Source: Alloalcanivorax marinus
GTDB taxonomy: Bacteria; Pseudomonadota; Gammaproteobacteria; Pseudomonadales; Alcanivoracaceae
Direction: 5' to 3'
NCBI RefSeq assembly: GCF_016785095.1
Contig: NZ_JAEKJB010000009.1
Span: 124,001 to 188,000 of the forward strand
Length of the DNA stretch: 64,000 nt
The first letter of the stretch is position 1; every line of letters begins with the position of its first letter. A program made the translations under genes and the position numbers. Shown here piece by piece: positions 51,517-60,165 of this stretch. Under the pieces are notes generated by a model. The model was not told the origin of the DNA and made no database searches. It was given only the letters and a program-made list of their open reading frames with translations.

Positions 51517-52165
51517 CCCGCCCACCGAACTGCAGGCGCGCCTCAACCGGCTGCTGCCGGATATCCGCCTGGTGGCCACGCCGTTGCCTCTGGTACCCGA
51601 GCTTTCCCTGTGGCTGCTGGACAAGCTGGTGGACGAACGCCTCGACCAGGAAGTGGCCAACGCGCTCATGGAAGCGCCGCCCTACTGGGCGCTGTGCTGG
51701 GCCTCCGGCCAGGTGCTGGCGCGCCACCTGCTGGCCCGGCCGGAATGGGTGCGCGGCCGCTGCCTGGTGGACGTGGGCCCCGGCTCCGGGGTGGTGGCCA
51801 TCGCCGCCGCCCGCGCCGGCGCCGCCGAGGTTATCGCCTGCGACCTGGACCCGGACGCCCTGGCCGCCACCGAGGCCAACGCCCGACTCAATGGCGTATC
51901 CGTGACGCTCAGCGACGATCTCGAGGCGAGCCTGGCGCGGGCCGACCGGCTCACCGCCGCGGACATTCTCTATGACCGGGACAACCTGCCGCTGCTGGCG
52001 CGCTTCCAGGCCGCCGGCCTGCCCATGTGGCTGGCGGATTCACGCATTCCCGATCTGGACCCGCCCGGCTTCCATCTGCTGGGCCACTGGCACGCCACCA
52101 CCTGGCCGGATTTGGGGGAATCCAGCGACTACAACCGGGTAAGAATTTTCGAACTGGAACCCTGA
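51500..52165 (+). CDS. class I SAM methyltransferase similar to ETFB lysine/protein methyltransferases
   Basis: 221 residues. The SAM-binding motif I VDVGPGSGVVAIAAARAG is near residue 88, followed by an acidic motif at IACDLDPDALAATEANAR. The PPYWALCWASGQVLARHL segment before motif I is the PrmA/ETFB-KMT type of N-terminal motif. The target motif after strand 4 (DPPGF here instead of NPPY/DPPF) suggests a protein or other non-DNA substrate. The start is GTG 51500 inside trmH, so the two are coupled. A protein Lys target is inference. Confidence 0.75.
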   Translation: MANRTDPPTELQARLNRLLPDIRLVATPLPLVPELSLWLLDKLVDERLDQEVANALMEAPPYWALCWASGQVLARHLLARPEWVRGRCLVDVGPGSGVVAIAAARAGAAEVIACDLDPDALAATEANARLNGVSVTLSDDLEASLARADRLTAADILYDRDNLPLLARFQAAGLPMWLADSRIPDLDPPGFHLLGHWHATTWPDLGESSDYNRVRIFELEP

Positions 52166-52221
52166 TCACACTTTTCGGTCGAACCCCTCGTGTTATCCAT
52201 GTGGTACAGGAGGATTGACCC

Positions 52222-53604
52222 TTGTATGCAGCGATGAAACAGCACGCACTGTTCGCCTGGGCCGGCGCCGTTTTGCTGGCCTTCAGCCAAACCGCCGGCG
52301 CCGCCCTGCCGGACCGAACGCCGGACGGCGGCGCCCTGCCCTCCCTGGCGCCCATGATCGAGGACGTATCCCCGGCGGTGGTCAACATCGCCATCGAGGC
52401 GCAGGTGCGCCAGGCTCAGAACCCGCTCATGCAGGACCCCTTCTTCCGACGATTCTTCGATCTGCCCGAGCAGGCGCCCACGCGCCGCGCGGTGGCCGCC
52501 GGTTCCGGCGTGATCGTCGACGCCGACAAGGGCTACGTACTTACCAATGCCCATGTGGCGCGTAACGCCGACAAGATCGAGGTGACCCTGAAGGACGGCC
52601 GCGAGCTGTCCGCGGAGCTGGTGGGCCTGGATCAGGAAGTGGATCTGGCGGTGCTCAAGCTGGAGAAAGCCGAGGACCTGACCCAGGTGAAGCTGGCGGA
52701 TTCCTCGTCCCTGCGCGTGGGTGATTTCGTGGTCGCCATCGGCAACCCCTTCGGCCTCGGCCAGACCGTGACCTCCGGCATCGTCTCGGCGCTGGGCCGT
52801 ACCGGCCTGGGCATCGAGGGCTATGAGAACTTCATCCAGACCGACGCTTCCATCAACCCGGGCAACTCCGGCGGCGCCCTGGTCAACCTGAAGGGCGAAC
52901 TGGTGGGCATCAACACCGCCATTCTGGCGCCGTCCGGCGGCAACGTGGGCATCGGCTTCGCCATCCCCACCAACATGGCCGAAAACGTGATGACCCAGTT
53001 GATCGAACATGGCGAGGTGCGCCGCGGCGTGCTTGGCGTCACCGTGCAGGATCTCAGCGATGAACTGGCCGAGGCCCTGGACGTGGAAGCCCGCAAGGGC
53101 GTGGTGATCACCAATGTGCTGGAAGACAGCGCCGCCGCCGAGGCCGGGCTCAAGGCCGGCGACGTGGTTCGGGCGGTGGATGGTCAGCCGGTGAACCGGG
53201 CCTCCGACCTGCGCAACAAGGTGGGACTGTCACCGGTGGGCGAGAAGATCACCCTGAGCATTCTGCGCGATGGCAAGGAACGCCGGGTCACCGCGGTGAT
53301 CAGCGAATCCAGCCAGCAGGCCGGCGACGGCGATGCCGTGTCCAGCCACCTCAAGGGCGCGGCCATGCGCGACCTGCGCCAGGGCGAACTGAGCCATGTG
53401 GACCGGGGCGTGCTGGTGGAAAACGTGGAGCGCAATTCGCCGGCCTGGCGGGCCGGTTTGCGCGGCGGCGACGTGATCATCAATGCCAACCGCCAGGACG
53501 TGGCGTCCATGGACGAACTGAGCAGCGCGGTGAAGGACAAGGACGCGCCACTACTGCTGCGCGTGAACCGCGAGGGCGGCATCTTCTTCGTGGTGGTGCG
53601 ATAA
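52222..53604 (+). CDS. periplasmic serine protease of the HtrA/DegP (MucD) family
   Basis: 460 residues from an unusual TTG at 52222: AGGAGG (52208-52213) is 8 bases upstream, while the ATG at 52234 would be 20 bases away. A signal peptide ends near TAGA. The catalytic triad is His111 (NAHVARN), Asp141 (DLAVLKLE) and Ser216 (NPGNSGGALVNL). Two PDZ domains follow (about 265-345 and 375-455), as in DegP/MucD. It degrades or refolds damaged periplasmic proteins. No partner muc genes are nearby. Confidence 0.92.
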   Translation: MYAAMKQHALFAWAGAVLLAFSQTAGAALPDRTPDGGALPSLAPMIEDVSPAVVNIAIEAQVRQAQNPLMQDPFFRRFFDLPEQAPTRRAVAAGSGVIVDADKGYVLTNAHVARNADKIEVTLKDGRELSAELVGLDQEVDLAVLKLEKAEDLTQVKLADSSSLRVGDFVVAIGNPFGLGQTVTSGIVSALGRTGLGIEGYENFIQTDASINPGNSGGALVNLKGELVGINTAILAPSGGNVGIGFAIPTNMAENVMTQLIEHGEVRRGVLGVTVQDLSDELAEALDVEARKGVVITNVLEDSAAAEAGLKAGDVVRAVDGQPVNRASDLRNKVGLSPVGEKITLSILRDGKERRVTAVISESSQQAGDGDAVSSHLKGAAMRDLRQGELSHVDRGVLVENVERNSPAWRAGLRGGDVIINANRQDVASMDELSSAVKDKDAPLLLRVNREGGIFFVVVR

Positions 53605-53653
53605 GCCGTCACGGCATTCGCCAAGGGCCTCTTTTCGGTGACGGAAAGGGGCC

Positions 53654-53715
53654 TCGCGGCTGAAGCCGCTCCTGCGGTGTGACAAGAATGCTGTAGGAGC
53701 GGCTTCAGCCGCGAT
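53654..53715. repeat. REPIN between convergent htrA and globin genes
   Basis: An inverted short copy is at 53654-53675 and a direct copy GTAGGAGCGGCTTCAGCCGC plus GAT at 53693-53715. The final T of the second unit is the last base of the globin stop codon, so the element reaches exactly to the gene end. Confidence 0.85.
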
Positions 53716-54143
53716 CAAGACCGCGACAGGTTGTGGTAAAGGTTGTGCATGACCCGGGCGCTGATCAGCCGGGCGCGGTCGGTTTGCGGGCCGTCGAAAT
53801 GCTGGTCCAGGTTGGCATGGAACAACGTCAGCCAACGCTCATGATGGGCGCCGGTGAGCGGCTCCCGATCATGCACGGCCCGGTGTTTGGCCATCATGTG
53901 CCGGTCATAGCCGGGCTCGCCGAGCAGCAGCTTCTTCCAGTAGGCGGCGATCAGCGGCAGGTGCGCGTCCAGATCGATGCGCGCCACCTCCAGAAACACC
54001 GGCGCCAGCAATGGATCAGCCAGCACCCGCTCGTAGAACAGTGCCACCATGCGCTCGATCCGCTCCGCGGAATCCAGGTCGGGCCGGGTAGGGTCCCGGG
54101 GGCGCGGCGGCTGGCCGGGAATAAAGCGTTGCGGCGCGTTCAC
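53715..54143 (-). CDS. group III truncated haemoglobin
   Basis: 142 residues. RIERMVALFYERVLADPLLAP opens the truncated globin fold. IAAYWKKLLLGEPGYDRH and MAKHRAVH hold the likely E and F regions with the proximal-His candidate, and HERWLTLFHANLDQHF is the conserved group III G-helix. An N-terminal Pro/Arg-rich extension of about 20 residues precedes it. Such globins bind O2 or NO. The GTG start overlaps the upstream DUF962 stop as GTGA, so they are cotranslated. Confidence 0.85.
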   Translation of the reverse strand: MNAPQRFIPGQPPRPRDPTRPDLDSAERIERMVALFYERVLADPLLAPVFLEVARIDLDAHLPLIAAYWKKLLLGEPGYDRHMMAKHRAVHDREPLTGAHHERWLTLFHANLDQHFDGPQTDRARLISARVMHNLYHNLSRS

Positions 54144-54457
54144 CAGCGAATGCGCCCGGCCAGGATGTCCTTGAACATGACGAAATCACCGGCGAGGCTG
54201 TACCAGGGATGCTTGAAGGTCGCCGGCCGGTTCTTCTCGAAAAAGAAGTGCCCCACCCAGGCGAACCCGTAGCCCACCACCGGAAGCAGCAGCAGCCCCC
54301 AGGGGTTGCCGGTGATGAAGACTCCCAGCAATACCGCGAACAGGCCCAGGGTGCCGAAGAAGTGCAGGCGGCGGCAGGTGGGATCGCTGTGTTCCTGCAG
54401 GTAGTAGGGGTAAAACTCCTCGAAGCTCTCGAAGTCGGACTGCTTGACGCTGTTCAT
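54140..54457 (-). CDS. DUF962 (Mpo1/YGL010w-like) membrane protein
   Basis: 105 residues from ATG 54457. SFEEFYPYYLQEHSDPTCRR holds the first conserved His; LHFFGTLGLFAVLLGVFI and a second hydrophobic hairpin follow, with WVGHFFFEKNRPATFKHP carrying the remaining conserved His residues. Yeast Mpo1 of this family is an Fe(II)-dependent dioxygenase for alpha-oxidation of 2-hydroxy fatty acids; bacterial members are uncharacterised. It is coupled to the globin gene that follows. Confidence 0.85.
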   Translation of the reverse strand: MNSVKQSDFESFEEFYPYYLQEHSDPTCRRLHFFGTLGLFAVLLGVFITGNPWGLLLLPVVGYGFAWVGHFFFEKNRPATFKHPWYSLAGDFVMFKDILAGRIRW

Positions 54458-54591
54458 GGCGGTTGCTCCCTTCTCGTTACGGCCCGTTCGGGCGACTGGC
54501 GCGGCTGACCGACCGCGAGTCCTTTCGGCCATTGTCCACGTTTGGCCGGCACGGACAATGGCCCCTCCGCTCCGGGTAAACAGGATGTCCC

Positions 54592-55818
54592 ATGGTATTA
54601 CGTCCCCGCCTCAATCGTCTTCTTTGTGAAACCCGCACGCCGATTCCCCGCGATCTGGACCGGATTACCCGCGTCGGCGAGGAGGTCCCGGCCGCCGAGG
54701 CGGGGCTGTCGGAAGAAGACGTGGCGGCGATCTGGAGAGCCACCCGGCGCCTGTATCGTACCGGCATGAGCCCGGGCATCGCCCTGTGTCTGCGCCGCGA
54801 GGGCCGGGTGGTTATCAACCGCACCCTGGGCTACGCGGACCCCGTGAGCGAGCGCCTGCTGACCCCGGACACCCCGGTTTGTCTGTTCTCCGCCTCGAAG
54901 TCCATTACCGCGATGCTGGTGCACCACCTGGCCGAAAGCGGCCGGCTGAACCTGGACGATCCGGTCAGCCGCTATCTGCCGGACTATGGCCGCCAGGGCA
55001 AGCACGGCACCACCGTGCGCCACATGCTCACCCACCGGGCCGGCATCCCGCGCCCGGACCGGCCGGTGGACCCGGATATCCTCTATCGCCCGGACGACAT
55101 TCTCGACATCCTGTGCCGGGCCCGGCCCAGCACCCTGGGCACCCAGGCCTACCACGCCATCACCGCCGGCTTCGTGCTCGGCGCGGTGGTGGAAAAAGTC
55201 ACCGGAGAACCGCTCAACACCACCCTGGACCGGGTAATCCGCCAGCCCCTGGGAATGCGTTATTTCACCTTCGGCGGCACCGGCCCGGAGCGCGCCCGGG
55301 ATATGAGCACCGGGGTGCCGATGAAGCTGGTGGATCTGTTCCTCAACCACGCCGTGGGCGGCACCCTGGACGAGGTGGTGCGGGTCACCAACGACGACCG
55401 CTTCCAGGACGTGACGGTACCGGCGGGCAATCTCTACGCCACCGCCGAGGAAGCGGGCCGCTTCTTCCAGATGCTGCTCGACGGCGGCCAGTGGCGGGGC
55501 CGGCGCCTGTTTCACCCGGACACCGTGGCCGCCGCCCGGGCGCCGGCGTCGCGGCGGCCACGACTGGACCGCACGCTGATGTTGCCGCTGACGTTCTCGC
55601 CGGGTTTCATGCTCGGCAACCGGGGCATCGGCCTGTTCGGCCCCGCCGCGCCACGCGCCTTCGGCCACCTGGGCTTTATCAGCATCTATTGCTGGGCGGA
55701 CCCGGACCGGGCCCTGAGCGGCGCCCTGCTGACCACCGGAAAGGGTCTGATCGGCCCGCACCTGCCGGCGCTGCTGAACCTGCAATACACCATCAACCGC
55801 GCCACCCGCCGTTCGTAG
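54592..55818 (+). CDS. class C beta-lactamase-fold serine hydrolase (esterase-type)
   Basis: 408 residues without a signal peptide, which argues against a periplasmic beta-lactamase. The SxxK motif reads SASK with Ser100, the YxN site has Tyr187 (QAYHAITAG), and the KTG position is HLG (FGHLGFISIYC), the pattern of carboxylesterases and D-amino-acid amidases of this fold. ATG 54592 is preceded by AGGA. It probably hydrolyses an ester; substrate unknown. Confidence 0.82.
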   Translation: MVLRPRLNRLLCETRTPIPRDLDRITRVGEEVPAAEAGLSEEDVAAIWRATRRLYRTGMSPGIALCLRREGRVVINRTLGYADPVSERLLTPDTPVCLFSASKSITAMLVHHLAESGRLNLDDPVSRYLPDYGRQGKHGTTVRHMLTHRAGIPRPDRPVDPDILYRPDDILDILCRARPSTLGTQAYHAITAGFVLGAVVEKVTGEPLNTTLDRVIRQPLGMRYFTFGGTGPERARDMSTGVPMKLVDLFLNHAVGGTLDEVVRVTNDDRFQDVTVPAGNLYATAEEAGRFFQMLLDGGQWRGRRLFHPDTVAAARAPASRRPRLDRTLMLPLTFSPGFMLGNRGIGLFGPAAPRAFGHLGFISIYCWADPDRALSGALLTTGKGLIGPHLPALLNLQYTINRATRRS

Positions 55819-55831
55819 GTTGGGATTTTTT

Positions 55832-55852
55832 GTAGGAGCGGCTGGGCGGCAC
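55832..55852 (+). repeat. truncated long-type REP unit
   Basis: GTAGGAGCGGCTGGGCGGC matches the first half of the long repeat form (see 18030-18068) and breaks off into the A-run of the terminator. It lies 13 bases after the serine hydrolase stop. Confidence 0.6.
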
Positions 55853-55886
55853 AAAAAAAGGGCGCGTTCTCACGCGCCCTTCTTTG
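55853..55886. terminator. bidirectional Rho-independent terminator
   Basis: Seven A residues, a stem GGGCGCG/CGCGCCC with a 6-base loop and TTCTTT follow one another. It serves the serine hydrolase gene on the plus strand and the BCCT gene on the minus strand. Confidence 0.85.
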
Positions 55887-55924
55887 TGCGGCCTATTGCT
55901 GCCTGATGCTCTTCGGAGGACCGA

Positions 55925-57493
55925 TCAGGCGGCCGCCTTGAGCAGCTTGCGCTCCGCGGCCAGCCCCTTGTAGAGGCTCACGCACATCAGCAGCAACACC
56001 ACGGTGAACGGCAGACCGGTGGTGATGGCCCCCGCCTGCAGCGCGTCCAGGGCCTGCTTACCGCCACCGAACAGCAGCGCGCCGGCGATCAGGCCTTCCA
56101 TGACCGCCCAGAAAATGCGCTGCGGCACCGGCGCGTCCAGCTTGCCGCCGGCGGTGATGGAATCGATCACCAGGGAACCGGAGTCCGAGGAGGTGATGAA
56201 GAACACCAGCACCAGCACGATGGCCAGGAATGAACTGATGCCCGCCAACGGCAGTTGCTCCAGCATCTGGAACAGCGCCAGGGAAGACTCGCCAATACCA
56301 TCCGCCAGTTGCCCGACGCCGTTGACCACCTGGTCCAGGCCGCTGCCCCCGAAAGTCGCCATCCATACCATGGTTACCAGGGTCGGTACGATCAGCACGG
56401 CGGTGAGGAACTCGCGCACGGTGCGGCCATAGGATACCCGGGCGATGAACATGCCCACGAACGGGGACCAGGAAATCCACCAGGCCCAGTAGAACACGGT
56501 CCAGTCGTGGAGGAAGCCCTGGTCTTCGCGGCCGACCCAGTTACTGAGCGGCAGCAAGTTGGCCACGTAATCCACCGCGGTCTGCCCCATGGACGTGAAG
56601 ATCAGCAGGGTCGGCCCGGTCACCATGATGAACAACAACAGCAGGGCGGCCAGGCCCATGTTGATGTTACTGAGCAGCTTGACGCCGCCGTCCAGGCCAC
56701 GCACCACGGACAGCACCGCGCAGGCGGTCACACCGGTGATGATGGCGATCTGCACGTTGATGGCATTGGGCGTATCGAACAGGAAATGCAGACCACCGGC
56801 GGCCTGCTTGGCGCCCAGCCCCAGGGAGGTGGCCAGACCGAAGATGGTGGCCAGCACCGCCAGGATGTCGATGATATGGCCGGCCCAGCCCCAGCAACGC
56901 TCGCCGAGAATCGGGTAGAACGCGGAGCGGATGGTCAGCGGCATGCCCTTGTTGTAGGCGAAGAACGCCAGCGACAGGGCCACCACGCCGTAGATCGCCC
57001 AGGGGTGCAGGCCCCAGTGGTACATGGTGGCGCCGAGCGCGGCGTCCAGTGCCTCGGGCGTGTTGGGGGCCACGTTCAGCGGCGTGCCGAACCAGTCGGT
57101 GTAGTAGCCCACCGGCTCCGCCACGCTCCAGAACATCAGGCCGATGCCCATGCCGGCGGCGAACAGCATCGCGAACCAGGACAGGGTCGAGAAGCTGGGT
57201 TTGGCGTCCTGACCGCCAAGGCGGATGCGCCCCACCGGCAGGAAGATCAGGGCGACGCAGAACACCACGAAGATGTTGGCGCCGAGCATGAACAGCCAGT
57301 CGAAGTTTTCGATCGTCCAGCCTTTGGCGCCGGCCAGGGCGCTGTTCGCGCTTTCAGGGAAAATCAGGGTGCCGATCACGAAAGCCAGGATCAGCACCGC
57401 ACTGATGAAGAACACCGGATTGTGCATGTCCATGCCCAGGACCTGCACATTATCCTGTCCTACTTCGTAGTCTGTTTCGTATTCCACGCTCAT
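55925..57493 (-). CDS. BCCT-family secondary transporter (second copy)
   Basis: 522 residues, twelve helices. The signature WAWWISWSPFVGMFIARVSY near residue 340 precedes GRTVREF, with HWGLHPWAIYGVVALSLAFF upstream. It starts MSVEYETDYEVGQDN, a charged cytoplasmic N-terminus, and ends without an extended osmosensory tail. It imports a quaternary ammonium or related solute with a cation. It differs substantially from the copy at 21260, so it is not a recent duplicate. The porin upstream is codirectional, 178 bp away. Confidence 0.88.
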   Translation of the reverse strand: MSVEYETDYEVGQDNVQVLGMDMHNPVFFISAVLILAFVIGTLIFPESANSALAGAKGWTIENFDWLFMLGANIFVVFCVALIFLPVGRIRLGGQDAKPSFSTLSWFAMLFAAGMGIGLMFWSVAEPVGYYTDWFGTPLNVAPNTPEALDAALGATMYHWGLHPWAIYGVVALSLAFFAYNKGMPLTIRSAFYPILGERCWGWAGHIIDILAVLATIFGLATSLGLGAKQAAGGLHFLFDTPNAINVQIAIITGVTACAVLSVVRGLDGGVKLLSNINMGLAALLLLFIMVTGPTLLIFTSMGQTAVDYVANLLPLSNWVGREDQGFLHDWTVFYWAWWISWSPFVGMFIARVSYGRTVREFLTAVLIVPTLVTMVWMATFGGSGLDQVVNGVGQLADGIGESSLALFQMLEQLPLAGISSFLAIVLVLVFFITSSDSGSLVIDSITAGGKLDAPVPQRIFWAVMEGLIAGALLFGGGKQALDALQAGAITTGLPFTVVLLLMCVSLYKGLAAERKLLKAAA

Positions 57494-57629
57494 GGCATGA
57501 CTCCTGTTGCGTCATGCGCGGACCGGATCGGGATATCAAGATGGAAGGGTCCGCACGGAACGGCCCGGAGTGGACACCGATGATTACCCCCGAAGGATAA
57601 CCATGGGTGTGCACGCCGGACCCCGGAAC

Positions 57630-57650
57630 GCCGGCCCGGGAAGGGCCGGC
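57630..57650 (-). terminator. GC-rich hairpin between the porin and the second BCCT gene
   Basis: A perfect 8-bp stem GCCGGCCC/GGGCCGGC with a 5-base loop begins 22 bases beyond the porin stop on the minus strand. There is no U-run, so it is an attenuator or stabiliser at best. Confidence 0.4.
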
Positions 57651-57671
57651 CGGTGGTCGACGTGCCGTCGC

Positions 57672-58805
57672 TTAGAAGTAAAAGTCGAACGCCACGTAAA
57701 GGGCGTTGAAGTCCGACTCATAGATATCGCCGGAGGCGGCGATGTCGCCGTCGGAGCCCAGGTATTCCAGATAGATCCAGCCAGGACCGTACTGGTAGCG
57801 CACACCCGGTGCGTAGAAGGTCACGTCGTCGGCATCGTTGCCGGTGGTGTCGGTGCTGGCGACACCGGCATCCACGTAGTAGAACCAATTGTCATGGGTG
57901 TAACCCAGTTCCGCCACGTGACGCTGGGTTTCCACTTCCTCGTCCGCCGGCGCGGAGGCGGAAGCCAGGAAGGCATCCATGCCGCTGAAATCACGCTCGG
58001 CGTGAATGAAGCGGTACTTGGCGGACCAGTTGCCCTTCTCGAACATGTAGTGCAGATCGTAGGCCTGGTGGGTGCCTTCATCGTTACGATTGGCGACGTC
58101 GGCGGCGGCCAGATCCTGCATGCGACCATACTGGGCGGAGACCCCCACGGTGTGGCCTTCCATGAAATTCCAGTCCAGGTTCACCACGCCGGTTTTGATT
58201 TTGCGGTAAGTGTCGCTGGTACCCCAGTGGCCGTTGTCATCCACGGTATCGGTGGAATCCTCACCCCAGTCGTCCTGGTGAAAATAAGCAACGTCATAAT
58301 GAAGGCCGCCAGCGGCGTCGGCGCTGTATTTCAGGCCCACGTCCATCTGGTCGCCGTAACCGCCTTCCAGGCCGTCGCCGGGCCAGAAGTTAGCGGTTTT
58401 CCAGCCGAAGGGCACCTGGCTCTTACCGATTTTCAGGCTGCTGCTGTCGGTTACGTCGTAACCGATCCAGGCCTTGTGAACGACAATATTGTCGCCACTG
58501 TTATTGCTGGCGGTGTTGGTGAAGGAACCGGTGCCGAAACGGGTTTCGGCGCTGAAATGCCAGGGGCCATAGCTGCCGTCGTCATCGGCGTAAATTACCA
58601 GGGAAGGGTCGGCGAAATTACCACCGGTTTCATCATCCAGCTCCTCGCTGAAAGCCGGTGACGTAAAATCGGATTTGGTGACGTTCTGATAAACCCACCA
58701 AACACCGGCGCTCAGTTCGGCGCCGGCTTGCGCGGTCAGGGGCACAAGGGCCGTGGAAGCCGCGATCAAGCCCATCGCGGGCACTTTAATAATAGAACTT
58801 CTCAT
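57672..58805 (-). CDS. outer-membrane porin
   Basis: 377 residues. A signal peptide ends at TAQA. The mature chain has many short alternating beta-strands (GPWHFSAETRFGTGSF, FMEGHTVGVSAQYGRMQ, YVDAGVASTDTTG) and a C-terminal Phe (FNALYVAFDFYF), the outer-membrane insertion signal. Composition is Asp/Gly/Tyr-rich, as in diffusion porins. No specific substrate is recognisable. The BCCT gene downstream makes a shared import route plausible. Confidence 0.8.
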   Translation of the reverse strand: MRSSIIKVPAMGLIAASTALVPLTAQAGAELSAGVWWVYQNVTKSDFTSPAFSEELDDETGGNFADPSLVIYADDDGSYGPWHFSAETRFGTGSFTNTASNNSGDNIVVHKAWIGYDVTDSSSLKIGKSQVPFGWKTANFWPGDGLEGGYGDQMDVGLKYSADAAGGLHYDVAYFHQDDWGEDSTDTVDDNGHWGTSDTYRKIKTGVVNLDWNFMEGHTVGVSAQYGRMQDLAAADVANRNDEGTHQAYDLHYMFEKGNWSAKYRFIHAERDFSGMDAFLASASAPADEEVETQRHVAELGYTHDNWFYYVDAGVASTDTTGNDADDVTFYAPGVRYQYGPGWIYLEYLGSDGDIAASGDIYESDFNALYVAFDFYF

Positions 58806-58995
58806 TGTCGTCTCCCCAGCAGAAGGTAGACGAAAGCCTAAAGATCAGTGTGCCGATGTCAAATCACGGACATTTTTTTGATCAGACTTTGCGCAGCGAA
58901 ACGCTGTAAAAACCGGGGATTCCGGCAATGGAAAAAAATTGCAAAATGCCGGGAACCCGAGCCTTGTAGAGGAATTTTGTCGTGATAAAACAAAT

Positions 58996-59030
58996 AAAAA
59001 ACGCGGCCCGAAAGCCGCGTTTTTTATTTT
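58996..59030. terminator. bidirectional Rho-independent terminator after thrC
   Basis: AAAAAACGCGGC and GCCGCGTTTTTT pair perfectly over 12 bases around a 6-base loop. It ends the alaC-hom-thrC operon on the minus strand. The gap 58806-59049 shows nothing else except an AT-rich stretch upstream of the porin. Confidence 0.9.
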
Positions 59031-59049
59031 CACGTAAACTGACTTGACA

Positions 59050-60144
59050 TCACATATTATTGACGATGGCGTCGCGCACGGCGTCCAGGTCGGCATCGAT
59101 GGTGACCATGCGTGAGCCTTTTTGCAGGTCTTCACGGCATTGCTCGATGGCGGTGTCCGGGTCCTTGAGACCGTTGCCGGTGAGGGTGCAGACCACGGTA
59201 CTGCCCTCGGCGATCTTGCCGGCGCGAATATCACGCATGGCGCCGCCGATGGAAGCGGCGGAAGCGGGCTCACAGAACACGCCTTCCTTCTCGGCCAGCA
59301 TTTTCTGCGCCGCCAGGATTTCCTCGTCGGCCAGTTCATCGAACCAGCCACCGGATTCCTTCTGCACGTTCCAGGCCTTATCCCAGGACTGCGGGTTACC
59401 GATACGGATCGCGGTGGCCACGGTTTCCGGATTTTCCACCGGCGCGCCGCGCAGGAACGGCGCGGCGCCATTGGCCTGGTAGCCGACCATGGCGGGGGCG
59501 GCGTTGACCACGCCGCTCTTGTGGTACTCGCTGTAGCCCATCCAATGCGCGCTGATGTTGCCCGCGTTGCCCACCGGCAGGCAGTGGTAATCCGGAGCCC
59601 GGCCCAGTTCCTCGATGATCTCGAAGGCGGCGGTCTTCTGGCCCTGCAGCCGGTAGGGGTTGACCGAGTTAACCACGGTCACCGGCGCTTTCTCCGCCAC
59701 TTCCTTGACCAGCTGCATGCCCTGGTCGAAGTTACCGCGGATCTGCATGATCACGGCGCCGTACATCATTGCCTGGGCCAGCTTGCCCATGGCGATCTTG
59801 CCTTCCGGAATGATCACGAAGGCGGTGATGCCGGCCCGCGACGCGTAGGCCGCCGCCGCCGCCGAGGTGTTGCCGGTGGAGGCGCAGATGATGGCGTTGC
59901 TGCCCTCTTCCACCGCCTTGGTGACGGCCATGGTCATGCCACGGTCCTTGAAGGAACCGGTGGGGTTGAGGCCTTCGTACTTGACGTAGATATCCACGTC
60001 CTTGCCGAGCAGGCGCGGAATGTTCTTGAGCCGGATCAGCGGGGTGTTGCCCTCGCCCAGGCTGATGATCGGGGTGTCGTCGTTCACCGGCAGGTGATCC
60101 CGGTAGCGGTTGATCAGGCCGGTGTAGCGGTCACGGAATGGCAT
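59050..60144 (-). CDS. thrC: threonine synthase
   Basis: 364 residues, the short pseudomonad/firmicute type. The PLP lysine is Lys66 in [15 protein letters not shown], and the phosphate-binding glycine loop is [18 protein letters not shown]. It converts O-phosphohomoserine to threonine in the cytoplasm. It follows hom by 21 bp in the same operon. Confidence 0.95.
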   Translation of the reverse strand: MPFRDRYTGLINRYRDHLPVNDDTPIISLGEGNTPLIRLKNIPRLLGKDVDIYVKYEGLNPTGSFKDRGMTMAVTKAVEEGSNAIICASTGNTSAAAAAYASRAGITAFVIIPEGKIAMGKLAQAMMYGAVIMQIRGNFDQGMQLVKEVAEKAPVTVVNSVNPYRLQGQKTAAFEIIEELGRAPDYHCLPVGNAGNISAHWMGYSEYHKSGVVNAAPAMVGYQANGAAPFLRGAPVENPETVATAIRIGNPQSWDKAWNVQKESGGWFDELADEEILAAQKMLAEKEGVFCEPASAASIGGAMRDIRAGKIAEGSTVVCTLTGNGLKDPDTAIEQCREDLQKGSRMVTIDADLDAVRDAIVNNM

Positions 60145-60165
60145 GTCGTCGTCTCTCTGTGCGTC

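Noticed and set aside
54592..55818. Beta-lactamase resistance gene
   Set aside because: No signal peptide is visible and the third motif is HLG, which fits esterases of this fold better than penicillin-degrading enzymes.
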